A stretch of 64,000 nt of DNA from Byssochlamys sp. IMV 00236 (taxonomy: Eukaryota > Ascomycota > Eurotiomycetes > Eurotiales > Thermoascaceae). The notes under the pieces were generated by a model. The model was not told the origin of the DNA, made no database searches, and saw nothing but the letters and a program-made list of their open reading frames with translations. The DNA lies in assembly GCA_001931875.2 (NCBI GenBank), contig MSJH02000834.1:1-64000 (forward strand), in the 5' to 3' direction. Of this stretch, positions 37,265 through 47,070 are shown in pieces. Each line of letters begins with the position of its first letter. The first letter of the stretch is position 1. Position numbers and translations under genes: made by a program.

Positions 37265-37669
37265 AGTTCCACATGATATTGTTACAAACCATGTGATTCT
37301 GTAGATGGACTCGAAAGAGAAGGGAGTTGTATCATGATACCCTGTTATGATATCTTATATTATATTGAGGCTTTTTACTAGGAATGGCAACTAGATCCGC
37401 TGCATGCACGGCAAAGGTATAAACTGGACGAGATAGAAATAAGAACATAAACGTACAGATTCTGTTTTGTCTATTACACATCCCAAACGTTTTGCTGTTC
37501 CACTTAATTTTTTTCCTCATGTAAGGAAAAAGGAATCGGAAACCACATACTTTAGATACAGACGTTCAGTATAATGAAAAAAAAAGAGATTTCACCTGCT
37601 TCCCATGTGAAGCAGGGAAAGCAGATGAAGGAGGAGATCAAGAATCTTCTCTTTCAAATAGTTCAACTC
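37265..37669. other. Convergent intergenic region between POP1 and MIC19
   Basis: Two genes converge here, so the 405 bases hold both 3' untranslated regions. Nothing else was recognised. Confidence 0.6.
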
Positions 37670-38576
37670 TCAACCAATAATCTTCTCCACGAACGCCTCC
37701 TCCAACTTCTGCACTTCCTTCTTGAACTGCTCGACTTCCTTCCAGCAATCCAACGGCCGTCGGTCGTTCAGCTTCAAGCAGCCCACAACGCCCGATCTGG
37801 CGCGGTCCACATTATCATCCAGTGCCGCAAGCCTCTTCCGTCCCTCAAGCTTGCTCTTCAACTGCTCGATCTCCTTCAGGACCGTCTCGCGGGACGCGTC
37901 GCGGTCGATCTGGACATTCTCCCCGGCAGGGGTGGGGAAGGTAGTAGAAGACGTATCCCGACCGGCGAAGGGAACAAGCGGCGTGTCCAGGGAGAGCTCC
38001 TCTTGCGTGTACTTGGACGGGCCGAAGGTCGTGGGGACCGAGTAGCCCGAGGTGGATGATGGAGGGGGGGGCGTGTTGCCGGATGAGAGGGTGCCTTCGT
38101 TCAATCGCTTCTCGATCTCAGCGAGAGTCTGCTGTTCACGTTGGCGGATGCGCTCGAGTTCCTGCGCAACGCGCGCTTGGATGTGTAGTTCGAGGGATTT
38201 GGCGCGGGAGGAGTCGGTCTGCGGGAGACAACTCGTAAGTTTATCTGGATTTGCAGAATATCCCAATTGAATTCTAAATGCAGTTTGGAAAAAAAGACTT
38301 ACCTCGGCGCTTGACTGAAGAGCCTCTACCAAGTTAGAGGAGAACTGGACGGGGGTCTCGCTGTAGTTTTGATATCAGTGAGCTGAACTAGTTCATCTTC
38401 TTTTTTCGTCCATTTCCCCTTCCATATTTATATCCCCACAGCTCCCTTCCCCGGAAAACCCCGAAGAACAATCTTTCATTCTTCTCGTTTCAATCGCAAA
38501 TACCATCTTGGACTCACCTGGCGAAAACATGTTTCGAGCCAGCCGAAGGCTCCTGCTTCGAGCTACCGGCACCCAT
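37670..38576 (-). CDS. MIC19: MICOS complex subunit Mic19 (CHCHD3 homolog, Aim13)
   Basis: Three exons, 38576-38518, 38360-38303 and 38218-37670, give 221 residues; introns are 157 and 84 bp. The first exon encodes MGAGSSKQEPS, an N-myristoylation-type start typical of Mic19. It is followed by SETPVQFSSNLVEALQSS, a long glutamate/arginine-rich coiled coil (ELHIQARVAQELERIRQREQ) and a C-terminal CHCH-like helix pair. The C-terminal cysteines are in CLKLNDRRPLDC, a C-X10-C spacing, with no second full twin pair. Mic19 links Mic60 with the rest of the MICOS complex at crista junctions of the mitochondrial inner membrane. The very short first exons were placed by splice sites and family similarity. 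Confidence 0.93.
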
Positions 38577-39470
38577 TGTGTCTATTCGTCGTGCCTTCTT
38601 CTGTCCTTATCGACCGGTGCCCAATCGCGAGATGCCTGGAAGAGTTCCGGAGTTTGGCCCTGGGAGGACGAGGGAATTGGGCTCAAACTGGCGTGAGGTC
38701 GTCTCGGTCGTCGAGGATCCAACCTTGGCTGTTATCCAGGACTTCCGAGCTCCGTTCCGGCGAGAGAGTTGGCGCACCGGGCAGTACGTCACGTGGCTGG
38801 TGCGCTGGGTTGCTTAGTCAGCATGTGCATAGTTTCATAGTTAACTAGTTAGTTAGTTTTACATCTAGTTAACTACTGTAACTACTACGCTCTGGATCAT
38901 TAACTCTTCAAAATATTGAATTGTTGCTAACCAGAAGCCAATAAATACACCTGCACTCTGTATCTGGAGAAGGACAAGAAGGAGAAGTAGAAGCAGAATA
39001 ATATTATTAAATAACAATGACCGGTCATCCACCAGACAGTTATCTCTCTCTTGTTTATCCAAGATACACTTATTCCCCGTCAGGGCCGATCAGAAATTGA
39101 TAACACGAGCATACAAAAAAAAAGTAAATGCAAATGGTAAAATCGTGCAATGTGGTACCAACAACAGTAAGAAGGAGAAGAAGGAGAAGCAGATGGAGAA
39201 TAATGATATCACTAAATGACGATGACCGGTCATCGACCAGACAGTTATCTCTCTCTTATTTATATTGAAATAGGCTTAGGCCCCACCAGGGCCGATCACA
39301 AATTGTTGACGCAAGCATATAAAGAAAACGCAAATGCAGATGTCAAATATCGTCCAATGTGGTACCAACAACAGTATGGAGTATCGGGATATATATCTAT
39401 ATATATATGAAGACCTGGAGCTTTGAGAAAGAGTTGAACAGGGATAGAGGAGCGGCTATTTGGAGTGGAG
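38577..39470. other. Intergenic region with a tandem duplication
   Basis: It contains the MIC19 promoter on the left and, on the right, two diverged copies of a roughly 205-bp unit (listed separately) that run up to the 3' end of the first F-box-like gene. Short frames near 38,508-38,848 have no domain features. Confidence 0.6.
38966..39377. repeat. Diverged tandem duplication, two units of about 205 bp
   Basis: Unit 1 (about 38,966-39,171) and unit 2 (about 39,172-39,377) share an AAGAAGGAGAAG start, the 12-bp palindrome ATGACCGGTCAT (39017-39028 and 39222-39233), CAGACAGTTATCTCTCTCTT, GGGCCGATCA and GTGGTACCAACAACAGTA. The spacing between equivalent landmarks is 205-207 bp. The copies differ at many single positions, so the duplication is not recent. 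No coding potential is apparent. Confidence 0.88.
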
Positions 39471-40856
39471 TCATTCTCTTCGCAAGAAGACGTGGCGATA
39501 GCGATTCCCAACCCCTGGCTTGTAGCCTGGGCAATTCTCACATGAGAACTGCGAATTCGTGTCCCAGTCGTCATCCGATGATTGTGCGTCATAGTCCATG
39601 TTCGGGTGCTCATCTTGCCATTTCCAAATGAGTTTGCCTATGGTGGAAAGAAAAGTATTCTTGTCCATATAATCCAGGTAAAGATCGCGGTCGATAAACT
39701 CGGGGTACAACTCTTCCCAGTACTCGTCAGAATCCATCGCTGGGATCCCTTTGGGGAAGACCGAGCTCCAAACTCCTTGATCCCAATACTCTGGATCCTC
39801 CAGCTTGCCGCGTAGCGACTTCATGTGGAGGTATAGACATACCATCGCAGTATGCATATAATCTAGAAATTCCATTTCCCAATCATATGCCTTGATGATC
39901 TCAGGGTAGTCGATCGTAATTCGAAGGACCTGGCTTTCAAATTCGGATTTGCCAGAGATCCCTTGTTCGAACCACGTACTCAGGAAATCTCGACGTGCTA
40001 GATTGGCTTCTGGTTCCATCGGGTTTTTCCATAGGTCAACATGCATTGAGAAGTAATCGGCGGCCACAGCCCGGTCCACATCGTGACCTGAGATCTTATA
40101 ATCCCTGGAAGAAGGGACGGACTCCCAGCACCTGTCCCAGACGGTGTGCATAGCCACATTGATTATTCGCCAATCAATCGCATCTTCTAGTTCTTTTGAG
40201 TGGGTCTCGATCCATATCTCTTCCACATTTCGCAAGGTACAGAAGGGCAAGCAGACGACATCGTGGTCACAACGGCAATGGTCGATTTGATATAAGGCAC
40301 TTGTATGCGGTTTCATCCATTTGTCAACCCAATCTCCATCGATACCTTTCTTAAGCCAGATAGTGAGGTCGTGGATGCGTTTTGCTTTTTTGAAAATGGT
40401 TACAAGGTCGGTGACTTTTCGCCATAGGAAGAATATCTCGCCCTTCTTTCTTGGATTCGGTGGGTGGAGGTTTACATTCACCGTCTCAATTTTATGAAAC
40501 GGAAGATTGTCAAAGCCTCGCGATTTGGCATCGGCCAAACTTTCTAGACTCCAAATGGGTTTTGCGCCGATATGTCTATCGTTTGAGTGCTCTTTGCTTT
40601 GGTCAAGGGTCACCACGGCCCATGACACGTATGCAGGAGTAAGAGTGAATGTTAGACAAGAGTTTTTGTAAAGCAGCGTTGATATTTCATCGTATAGGGC
40701 CCGATTTGCACGCAAGACACTGAGGTCTGTCTTCTGCCTCTGTGACATTAAGGGATGTTGATGTCGACTGGTCGGGAAGAATTCTTTCCAAATCATCTCC
40801 CGGATCTCGTAAGGAAGCCCGGAAAAGAGGCCGAGAATCATATTTTCCGATGCCAT
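39471..40856 (-). CDS. F-box-like family protein, paralog 1 (unknown function)
   Basis: Single-exon frame of 461 residues starting MASENMILGLF. The N-terminus (FSGLPYEIREMIWKEFFP, then LRANRALYDEISTLLY) resembles the F-box or 2EXR-type motif (LPxEIR...IW, then an LR-R--Y-E-S-LLY helix) common in fungal lineage-specific families; the partner and substrate are unknown. The rest is acidic and rich in aromatic residues, with HDVDRAVAADYF and WDQGVWSSVFPKGIP blocks that recur in the paralog at 44052-45401. A CENC motif lies near the C-terminus. In the same frame an upstream TTG-initiated extension exists, but the first ATG is at 40856. A repeat element lies about 200 bp upstream. F-box function is inference from motif shape only. 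Confidence 0.85.
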   Translation of the reverse strand: MASENMILGLFSGLPYEIREMIWKEFFPTSRHQHPLMSQRQKTDLSVLRANRALYDEISTLLYKNSCLTFTLTPAYVSWAVVTLDQSKEHSNDRHIGAKPIWSLESLADAKSRGFDNLPFHKIETVNVNLHPPNPRKKGEIFFLWRKVTDLVTIFKKAKRIHDLTIWLKKGIDGDWVDKWMKPHTSALYQIDHCRCDHDVVCLPFCTLRNVEEIWIETHSKELEDAIDWRIINVAMHTVWDRCWESVPSSRDYKISGHDVDRAVAADYFSMHVDLWKNPMEPEANLARRDFLSTWFEQGISGKSEFESQVLRITIDYPEIIKAYDWEMEFLDYMHTAMVCLYLHMKSLRGKLEDPEYWDQGVWSSVFPKGIPAMDSDEYWEELYPEFIDRDLYLDYMDKNTFLSTIGKLIWKWQDEHPNMDYDAQSSDDDWDTNSQFSCENCPGYKPGVGNRYRHVFLRRE

Positions 40857-41725
40857 CTTCTGGAAGGATGTAAAGTTGAGGCTGGGCACCTGTGCTGTCT
40901 TCACGGATATTTCTAAAAAAATCAAGAATAGCAAGACTGTTTATCAGAGATGGAGGACGAAGTTGATTGTAGGAAGAATATTGATGATAGCTACTTGGAA
41001 AGGAGTTTCATGCTTTATAACCTGCCTTGTAATCAGGTGCTATCTTCTCCAACCTGGAACGAACCAAGCATCGCGGGTACCGTTCACCTCAAATAAGTCT
41101 AGCTTAACCCCATGAGTTATGTTTATATATTGAATATTTCTGCCTGCTACTTCTGCCTGCTACTTCTGCCTGCAAGGCAGTTGTGGAAGGAGAAATATAG
41201 TACCATCGCAAGCTGTTGTAATCTATCTCAGCAATTGGAACGTCCCATGTATTTCACTTTATGCCCTTTCCTGCTTTCCTCATTCGGATACCAAACCGGT
41301 ACATCGTGACTGCTGGGCCAGCCCAAACTGTATCATCCATTCACACCTTCCAATATTAACCTCAAGCATACTCTGTCAGAGCTGCTTAAATGCAGGACTC
41401 CTGTTATGTTTCTGTTTCTCCCACGCATTTCTAGCTCCACCCATAGAGATAAATTGGCTGAGATAGTTGCTAGAGAATTCAGGCTCAGCGAGCTTCGCTC
41501 CCAGATATTCTATTCTCACAAAATAAAGACACCCGATTTGTGTCTCTCCTTTCCTCTCTTCTCTTCTATCTTCAAGTGGGCTTTGAGAGCAAAGTAAGTA
41601 CATACGATCAACCCTTCTATGATGTGTGCTGGTTTACCAACAGATTGTTAGCACTACTGATAAGTCGCAACGATAACTCTTCGGAGTTATCAAGTGAAGG
41701 CACGCACCGGCACTCCAATTCACCA
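40857..41725. other. Divergent intergenic region with repeat element R1
   Basis: It holds the promoter of F-box-like paralog 1 and probably the 5' leader of the unknown gene to the right. A good splice donor GTAAGTAC at 41,591-41,598 suggests an intron in that leader. The repeat element R1 (41056-41190) is listed separately. Confidence 0.55.
41056..41190 (-). repeat. Dispersed repeat R1 (arm plus CTGCCT hairpin)
   Basis: The arm at 41056-41098 begins GGAACGAACCAAGCATCGCG. It is followed by three tandem copies of TGCCTGCTACTTC (the last diverging) at 41141-41173, which lead into a hairpin CTGCCTGCAAGGCAG (41166-41180). Arm and hairpin recur in the same order at R2 and R3. The arm end nearest paralog 1 is 199 bp from its ATG. 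A weaker further match to the arm may exist near 41,285-41,312. Confidence 0.75.
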
Positions 41726-42798
41726 ATGGACGACGATACAGATGGCGGGGACGTCAAGTGCCCAGGAGCGTCGCCGGGATATTCTCCAAATGTCATTGAG
41801 GCTCTGGAGAAGAGACTGGGTCAGGTCGAAGCCGCCCACAAGCGGCTTCAATTTTATTGTCGGTTCGGTGACTATGCTGGAAGGGTTTTCAAGTCCCTCC
41901 TGAAGACAGCAAAGGGAGCAGGTTACATAACTTCCATCAATGGTCTCCAAGGTTGCAGAATTCCTGAACGAAGAGGCGTCCGCATGCTCCTCCGGGGGTG
42001 ACAAGGTCCTTGAGACATTAGACGCTACTATCAAAATCCTTCGTTCTCGTGGTCTGAAACTCGACTTGGACATGGTCAAGACTGCGATATTCGCATACAA
42101 AACTCGGAACTTGCTCTGCCATTCGGAGACGGGTAATCGCAGGTCGCCGGCGATCTGGACCGGTTGTCCAGTCTCATCGATCGGGACCAGTTGGATTTAC
42201 CCGACGCTCTACCTGACGACGAGGCCGAGCAGCTTGACACATGGCGAAAAATGCTGGACTTCTATCGGGACAGCGAGGAGATAGACAACATGCGGCGGCC
42301 GGCGCCCTGTTGGCTTCTCGACCGAAGCCTGATATAGATCTGAAAAACGCCTTCTTCCCCGGAAACATTCGCCCCAAGGACGGGAGGGACTCCGATGCGT
42401 CAAAGAGTCGGCGAGGCCAAGCAGCTTCCGACCCGACTTCCAATGGTCCTTCTCTGAAACGGATGGCCGATGGAAATCTGGATTCAGAAAGGGTGACAAA
42501 GCTTGCACGCATTCTTGGAGAAGCCCCAGGGACGAGTATGACCAGGGGAGAAGAAGAGTTCAAGAGGCAATCGGAAGGTCTCTTGGGACAACTTGACGGT
42601 CTGTATCGGAAGAACCCAAGTAAGGCACACCGAGCCCTCGAATATTGCAAGAGGCTCGTGAGAAATATGGGAGCAGCGGCTCACCAGGAGGTCCCGGAGG
42701 AAGAGCCCCGGGCCGAAAGGGAAAAGGAAAGGAAGTCTAAGCGGAAGGCAGAAAAGAAAAATAAACGGAAAGCAGTGGTTGAAGGTCGGATAGCCTGA
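41726..42798 (+). pseudogene. Unknown gene with disrupted reading frame
   Basis: No family was recognised. Coding-like sequence moves through several frames: MDDDTDGGD...LGQVEAAHKRLQF from 41726; NEEASACSSGGDKVLETLDA from about 41959; then, in another frame, DLDRLSSLIDRDQLDLP and DEAEQLDTWRKMLDFYRD from 42143 to about 42,300; then in a third frame KPDIDLKNAFFPGNIR to a very basic lysine/arginine tail ending at 42798. An intron of 91 bp (41868-41958, GTGACT...TTGCAG) could join the first two parts, and a weak one (42075-42142) the next. No canonical intron can bridge the last change near 42,300, so a frameshift there is the simplest reading. A sequencing error or an unusual splice site remains possible. 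Confidence 0.5.
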
Positions 42799-43301
42799 TC
42801 AACCGTCCACTCGTTTTGCATCCCCCTTCTCTTGTATATTTTACCACCCCGTCGCTCGTTTTATTTTCTGCCGCCGCTATCTTTCGTCTACTCGTTATTT
42901 GCCGCCCTTTTCTCTCTCTTGCCCCTTTCCCCCTCCAATGCGGTTCACCTTTTCGCGGTATTGGAGACCAATATCCACAAACAGTGGTGAAGCTGATGAA
43001 CCGATCCTGTAATCATCCTTGCTCTTGTTCCTATTTTGTTTTCTTTTTTATCAATTTTGAATTGTCTTTGTTTTCTTTCTCCGTCTCACCGAGAGGGAGT
43101 TATAAAATGTGTATACTACAGGGGCGATAGCATTGGAACGCCTATTTCAAAAGTGTAACAAGTCCACACCACATCTCCTCTACCTTGTACTCGAGATCTA
43201 GAACTGGCAACAGCCGAAGTTAAAATAAATAGAACATTACCAATAACCTTTTATTTCCTGAAAGAAGTATCTGACAGTTAGAATGCCATCTTTCTCAACT
43301 T

Positions 43302-43410
43302 GAAACAAACTAGACATCGCGAGGGCGTATACCTCTAATTAGCCTAGCCCATCCAGATAAAGATCAAGGATCTTCGCCTACGACTTCTGCCTGTAAGGCA
43401 GTACCACGAG
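43302..43410 (-). repeat. Dispersed repeat R2 (arm plus CTGCCT hairpin)
   Basis: The arm (43302-43352, TGAAACAAACTAGACATCGCG) matches the R1 and R3 arms with several substitutions. It is followed by the hairpin CTGCCTGTAAGGCAG at 43387-43401. Similarity to R1 continues past the hairpin for about 60 bp. Confidence 0.7.
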
Positions 43411-43655
43411 AACTATCCCTCGTTATCTGTCGTAATAACCTCTGAGCGACTGTGTGACAGGGAGGTCACCAAATCTGAAAACTATCTTGCTACTTCACAT
43501 AGTCAAGTAATTTGTGGGATTTCCCCTCTTATAATTCAAATTCTGTGCTCTATGATCAAAAAAGAACAATGATCAGTAGTTAGGCTCCTTGAAGAGTACT
43601 ATCCCGCATCGGCTAATACATAATCGGATCCATGGGATGTCACCTTCCTCGACCT

Positions 43656-43884
43656 GGAACGAACCAGATATCGCGACTGCCGCCATTACCATTTATCTCC
43701 AAATAAGCTAAGTAACCGAAGCGCTCTACCATGATAGCGAATAGCTATTATTTGTGATTATTCTGCCTCATAGGCAGAAGTCAATAGGCGGAATTCTATG
43801 ACATAGCCGTTCATACAAATCCATGTGTATGGTTGAACTAGACTATTTGGAGATAAACGGCGCGGGATGTATTTGGTTTGTTCC
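43656..43884. repeat. Repeat R3, a 229-bp imperfect inverted repeat (MITE-like)
   Basis: The left arm (43656-43707, GGAACGAACCAGATATCGCG) and the right arm (43843-43884, reverse complement GGAACAAACCAAATACATCC) form inverted ends of 42-52 bp. Both contain the segment TTTATCTCCAAATA at the inner side. A hairpin TTCTGCCTCATAGGCAGAA (43761-43779) lies in the middle. I could not find a clear target-site duplication. The right arm is 167 bp upstream of the ATG of paralog 2. Confidence 0.75.
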
Positions 43885-44051
43885 AAATGGAGAGATTGAT
43901 GACTAGCTGAGATGGCATATTCCTCCTTTAAAGAGTCTACGGTATGTACTGTTTCTACTTACAACTTCTTCTCTACTACAGCTATCTTGATTATACTCGA
44001 AACACATCTATATACGTGAAACACCCCAGGTTCTTCCCTCATCTCGATACT

Positions 44052-45401
44052 ATGTTCAATAAAACGTCTAAGAAACCAATAAGAAAGCAAGGTCTCGGCC
44101 TCTTTCAGAGATTACCCTACGACGTCAGAGAATTGATCTGGTGGGAGTTCATTCCAACCGGAAAAGATGAAAGATACAATCCGAAACAACGAGTTCAAGC
44201 AACCGATCTCGGAATCTTACGCACAAGCAGAGAGATATACAATGAAGTATCCAAATTACTTTATCAATTCACCAACTTGATATTCACTATGGACCCTCTT
44301 CATCGCGGTTTGAACGTGTCTTTCGAGCAGAGGCTCTATTCCCGACGTGTGGATGGTGCCCTCCACTATCAAGGGACCCTATGGCACCTGAAAGATATAA
44401 AACATGCGAAATCTTCTGGCTTCTACGATCTTCCTTTTCACAAGTTCTGGGAAGTCATCGTCAATCTACGCGCGCCAAACGCGTCAAACCCACACGAGCT
44501 ATTTTTCCTCTGGAAAGACATCACCCAGCTGATGATCCCGGTTATTAAAGAAACTGCAATTGACAGTTTGGTTATCCGTCTGCAGAAAGGGTCCAAAGCC
44601 GACTGGCTCAATGAATGGAGACGACCGAACAAAAGCTCTGTTTACCAAGTGATAAACTCCCGACATGACTATGATGTCGTTATTGTACCATTCTGCGCAT
44701 TAAGGAACCTGAAGGATATCAGTATGGAAACATACTCCTGGCAACTCCGTCGTGAGATGGACTGGAGGGTCATCAATAGAGGCATTGAAACCGTGCGTCT
44801 CCAAGCTTGGAAACATTGCGAATCGCCGAATCACAAAGATTATGGGATCCTTGAACACGACGTGGACCGCGCGGTAGCGGGAGATTACTTCTGGCTGCAT
44901 TTGGAGATGTGGAAAACGCGCCGTCCTATCTATGATCGGTTACGACGGGACTTTCTCAGTCAATGGTTCGATCAGAATGGTATCTCCGAATTCGAGAGAC
45001 AGATTCAAAAGATCGTGTACCAGTATCCGGAAATCATCGAGACTTACGATCCGGAAATGAATATCTTAGAGGATATGCACATGACTCTGGTGAGTCTGTA
45101 CAGCTATGCGAAGTCACTGCGTGGCGAGGAAGATCTGAGTGACTGGGACCAAGGCATTTGGTATTCTACCTTTCCCTTTGGCGTTCCAATTCAAGAGGAT
45201 CATAGATTTTGCGCGAGTGGTGGGTTTTACATGAGACGACGTGATTTGTTTAAATCCAACGCCTATCTCAAACATACGAAAGAGAATGATTATCTGAGCA
45301 CCATGACGGACATTATTATTGATTGGAGAATGAAGAATATTGGTAATCCATTACGGAGATGTCCTTCATGTGATGAATATGGCTTTAAGAGGGGTCGTTA
45401 A
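44052..45401 (+). CDS. F-box-like family protein, paralog 2 (unknown function)
   Basis: Single-exon frame, 449 residues from ATG at 44052 (MFNKTSKKPIRKQG). An ATG at 43944 in the same frame would add 36 residues but lies in a GTATGT splice-donor context and its extension has no counterpart in the paralog. The N-terminus (FQRLPYDVRELIWWEFIP, LRTSREIYNEVSKLLY) has the same F-box/2EXR-like pattern as paralog 1. Shared blocks include DYDVVIVPFCALRN, HDVDRAVAGDYF and WDQGIWYSTFPFGVP. A CPSC motif lies near the C-terminus, as CENC does in paralog 1. The two genes are in opposite orientation. Function unknown; a role as a ubiquitin-ligase adaptor is possible only if the N-terminal motif is a true F-box. 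Confidence 0.85.
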   Translation: MFNKTSKKPIRKQGLGLFQRLPYDVRELIWWEFIPTGKDERYNPKQRVQATDLGILRTSREIYNEVSKLLYQFTNLIFTMDPLHRGLNVSFEQRLYSRRVDGALHYQGTLWHLKDIKHAKSSGFYDLPFHKFWEVIVNLRAPNASNPHELFFLWKDITQLMIPVIKETAIDSLVIRLQKGSKADWLNEWRRPNKSSVYQVINSRHDYDVVIVPFCALRNLKDISMETYSWQLRREMDWRVINRGIETVRLQAWKHCESPNHKDYGILEHDVDRAVAGDYFWLHLEMWKTRRPIYDRLRRDFLSQWFDQNGISEFERQIQKIVYQYPEIIETYDPEMNILEDMHMTLVSLYSYAKSLRGEEDLSDWDQGIWYSTFPFGVPIQEDHRFCASGGFYMRRRDLFKSNAYLKHTKENDYLSTMTDIIIDWRMKNIGNPLRRCPSCDEYGFKRGR

Positions 45402-45856
45402 TGCAATCTGCGGACATGTTCCTACATTTTTTCCATCAAGTGAACTTTGTATTTAGGATGATGGAGTTTTCAAGGACTGATTGTGGTCGTTCTGCTGCGG
45501 TAGAGCAGCATGCTTGTGGGATCTTTTCTGTTAGGGATAGGGAAGAATCTTAATATAATTACTAATTCATTAATTCATTAACTAAAGTGGACGTCCTATT
45601 CCTTGTATAATAATTGAGTTCCATGAGTACGATAGACTAGTTGATCAACGTGACCAACTTCTGGCTGCACAGCCCTCGCATCATACTCGCAGGCAACATT
45701 CTAAAATATCAATATATCCAAACGAAATATCGGGTAAATACATTCATATCCATATACCAAGCTCAACGAGTTGGTACGTACATATAGTGAGATGATGAAA
45801 AAAAAAAATCTCTATATCACATTATGTCACGAAAGGGTTTTCCTTCTCCCAACTAG
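45402..45856. other. Convergent intergenic region
   Basis: It lies between the 3' ends of F-box-like paralog 2 and the phosphatase gene and contains both 3' untranslated regions. Nothing else was recognised. Confidence 0.6.
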
Positions 45857-47070
45857 CTACTGAGACTGCTGAGAGATAGTGAATTGATAAGAAGGATTCA
45901 GGTCATTCTGGACAGGATAAAGGTCGCCGCCCTCGAACTTCATATCGCGCGCATAGTACTCGACGACGACGGACTCCTTGCTGATGTCGAGAGTGACGAA
46001 GCCATTGGCAGCTGACTGGTTGTTGGCTCCAAGCCACTTGGTGTAGGGTCCTAGAGGAACACCATTGTTACAGTCTCCAACCTCAGGATACCCAGCGCCA
46101 CCAGACAGGATGAAGTTGGTCTGGTTGTTGTAATAGTGAGCCATGCAGTGGTCGTGGCCGTTCAGCACAGTGGCCTTGTGTTGCTCCACGATCTCAATGA
46201 GTGGCCACAGTTCGGTGTAGTTGGTGAACGAGGACTGGAAACCATGGTGAAGTTGGAGGAACTTCCATTCGGCATTTGAGTTAGCGAAAGCCTGCGCCAG
46301 AAAGTCGACTTGAGTCTGGGTATCCTGGTGGCAACTGGTAGTGTACTCGTTCTGATACACAGAGGTTGACTCCTGGTAGTCGTCGATGAAGCAGTCTGAA
46401 TCAACAACGACAAAGGTCGCAGTCCAGTCACGACCCTGGATATCGTACGAGTAGTATGGTAGACCCTTGGTGCCGAAATACCAGCGGTCATCGTATACAG
46501 GCGCAATCTTGGTCTCAAAGTCGACACCAGCCTGGCCCTTGACGACATCATGATTGCCCAGACACTGATACCAACGTGTGGTATTGAATGCCGGGCCCGT
46601 ATACATGTCAACCCACGCTTCCTGGAAACGAATCACGCCGCCAGTGGTAAAATCGACACCGCTGTCGTAGAAGTTGTCGCCAACGGAAACGAATGCGGAG
46701 CATCCCTTGAGCTCGCAGACCTGGCCGATATAGCTCGCCGTGTCGGCCTGCAATGCAGTGGCATTGTTAATGGCCGCGCGGTCGCCGGCATCGCAGTCAT
46801 TTTGGAGCTCCCGTGGAATTGTAATGTTTGCTGCCTGCAACTTGGGCATAACGTCGTTGCAGAAAGTGGCCGGGGCGGGATTCCAGCCGGTCCATCCAAA
46901 ATCTAATAATCACCGTTAGCCCGAGTCGAGGTCCTATACAATATGCAAAGACGTGTTGTGCAGATATACATACCACCGATGACTCCAAGAGTAACGGTCT
47001 CGGGAAGCTGAGTAGAGCTGGCAATGCCAGCAAGGGCAGCCATGGCGACAGTTACGGAGAGGACCGACAT
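45857..47070 (-). CDS. Secreted purple acid phosphatase (calcineurin-like metallophosphatase)
   Basis: Two exons, 47070-46974 and 46902-45857, with a 71-bp intron, give 380 residues. The first 19-20 residues (MSVLSVTVAMAALAGIASS) form a hydrophobic signal peptide. Metal-binding motifs of the purple acid phosphatase fold are all visible in order: GDFGW across the splice junction, GDNFYDSG, GNHD, an LHHGF histidine and NGHDH. The size and a compact single domain fit the low-molecular-weight, tartrate-resistant type. The enzyme hydrolyses phosphate monoesters at acid pH using a two-metal site with a tyrosine ligand. Several N-X-S/T sites (NITI, NATA, NTTR, NYTE, NQTN) suggest glycosylation and secretion. 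Confidence 0.93.

Larger units (their letters stand above)
42799..44051. other. Intergenic region with repeat elements R2 and R3
   Basis: It holds the 3' end of the unknown gene, repeats R2 and R3 and the promoter of F-box-like paralog 2. A segment 43,942-43,981 with GTATGT donor and CTACAG acceptor may be a 40-bp leader intron. No other gene is seen. Confidence 0.6.

Noticed and set aside
37574..38059. Plus-strand frame of 161 codons
   Set aside because: It is the complement of the MIC19 third exon, leucine-rich only because that exon encodes a glutamate-rich coiled coil.
43944..44051. Upstream ATG extension of F-box-like paralog 2
   Set aside because: The ATG overlaps a GTATGT donor, and the extension has no counterpart in paralog 1.
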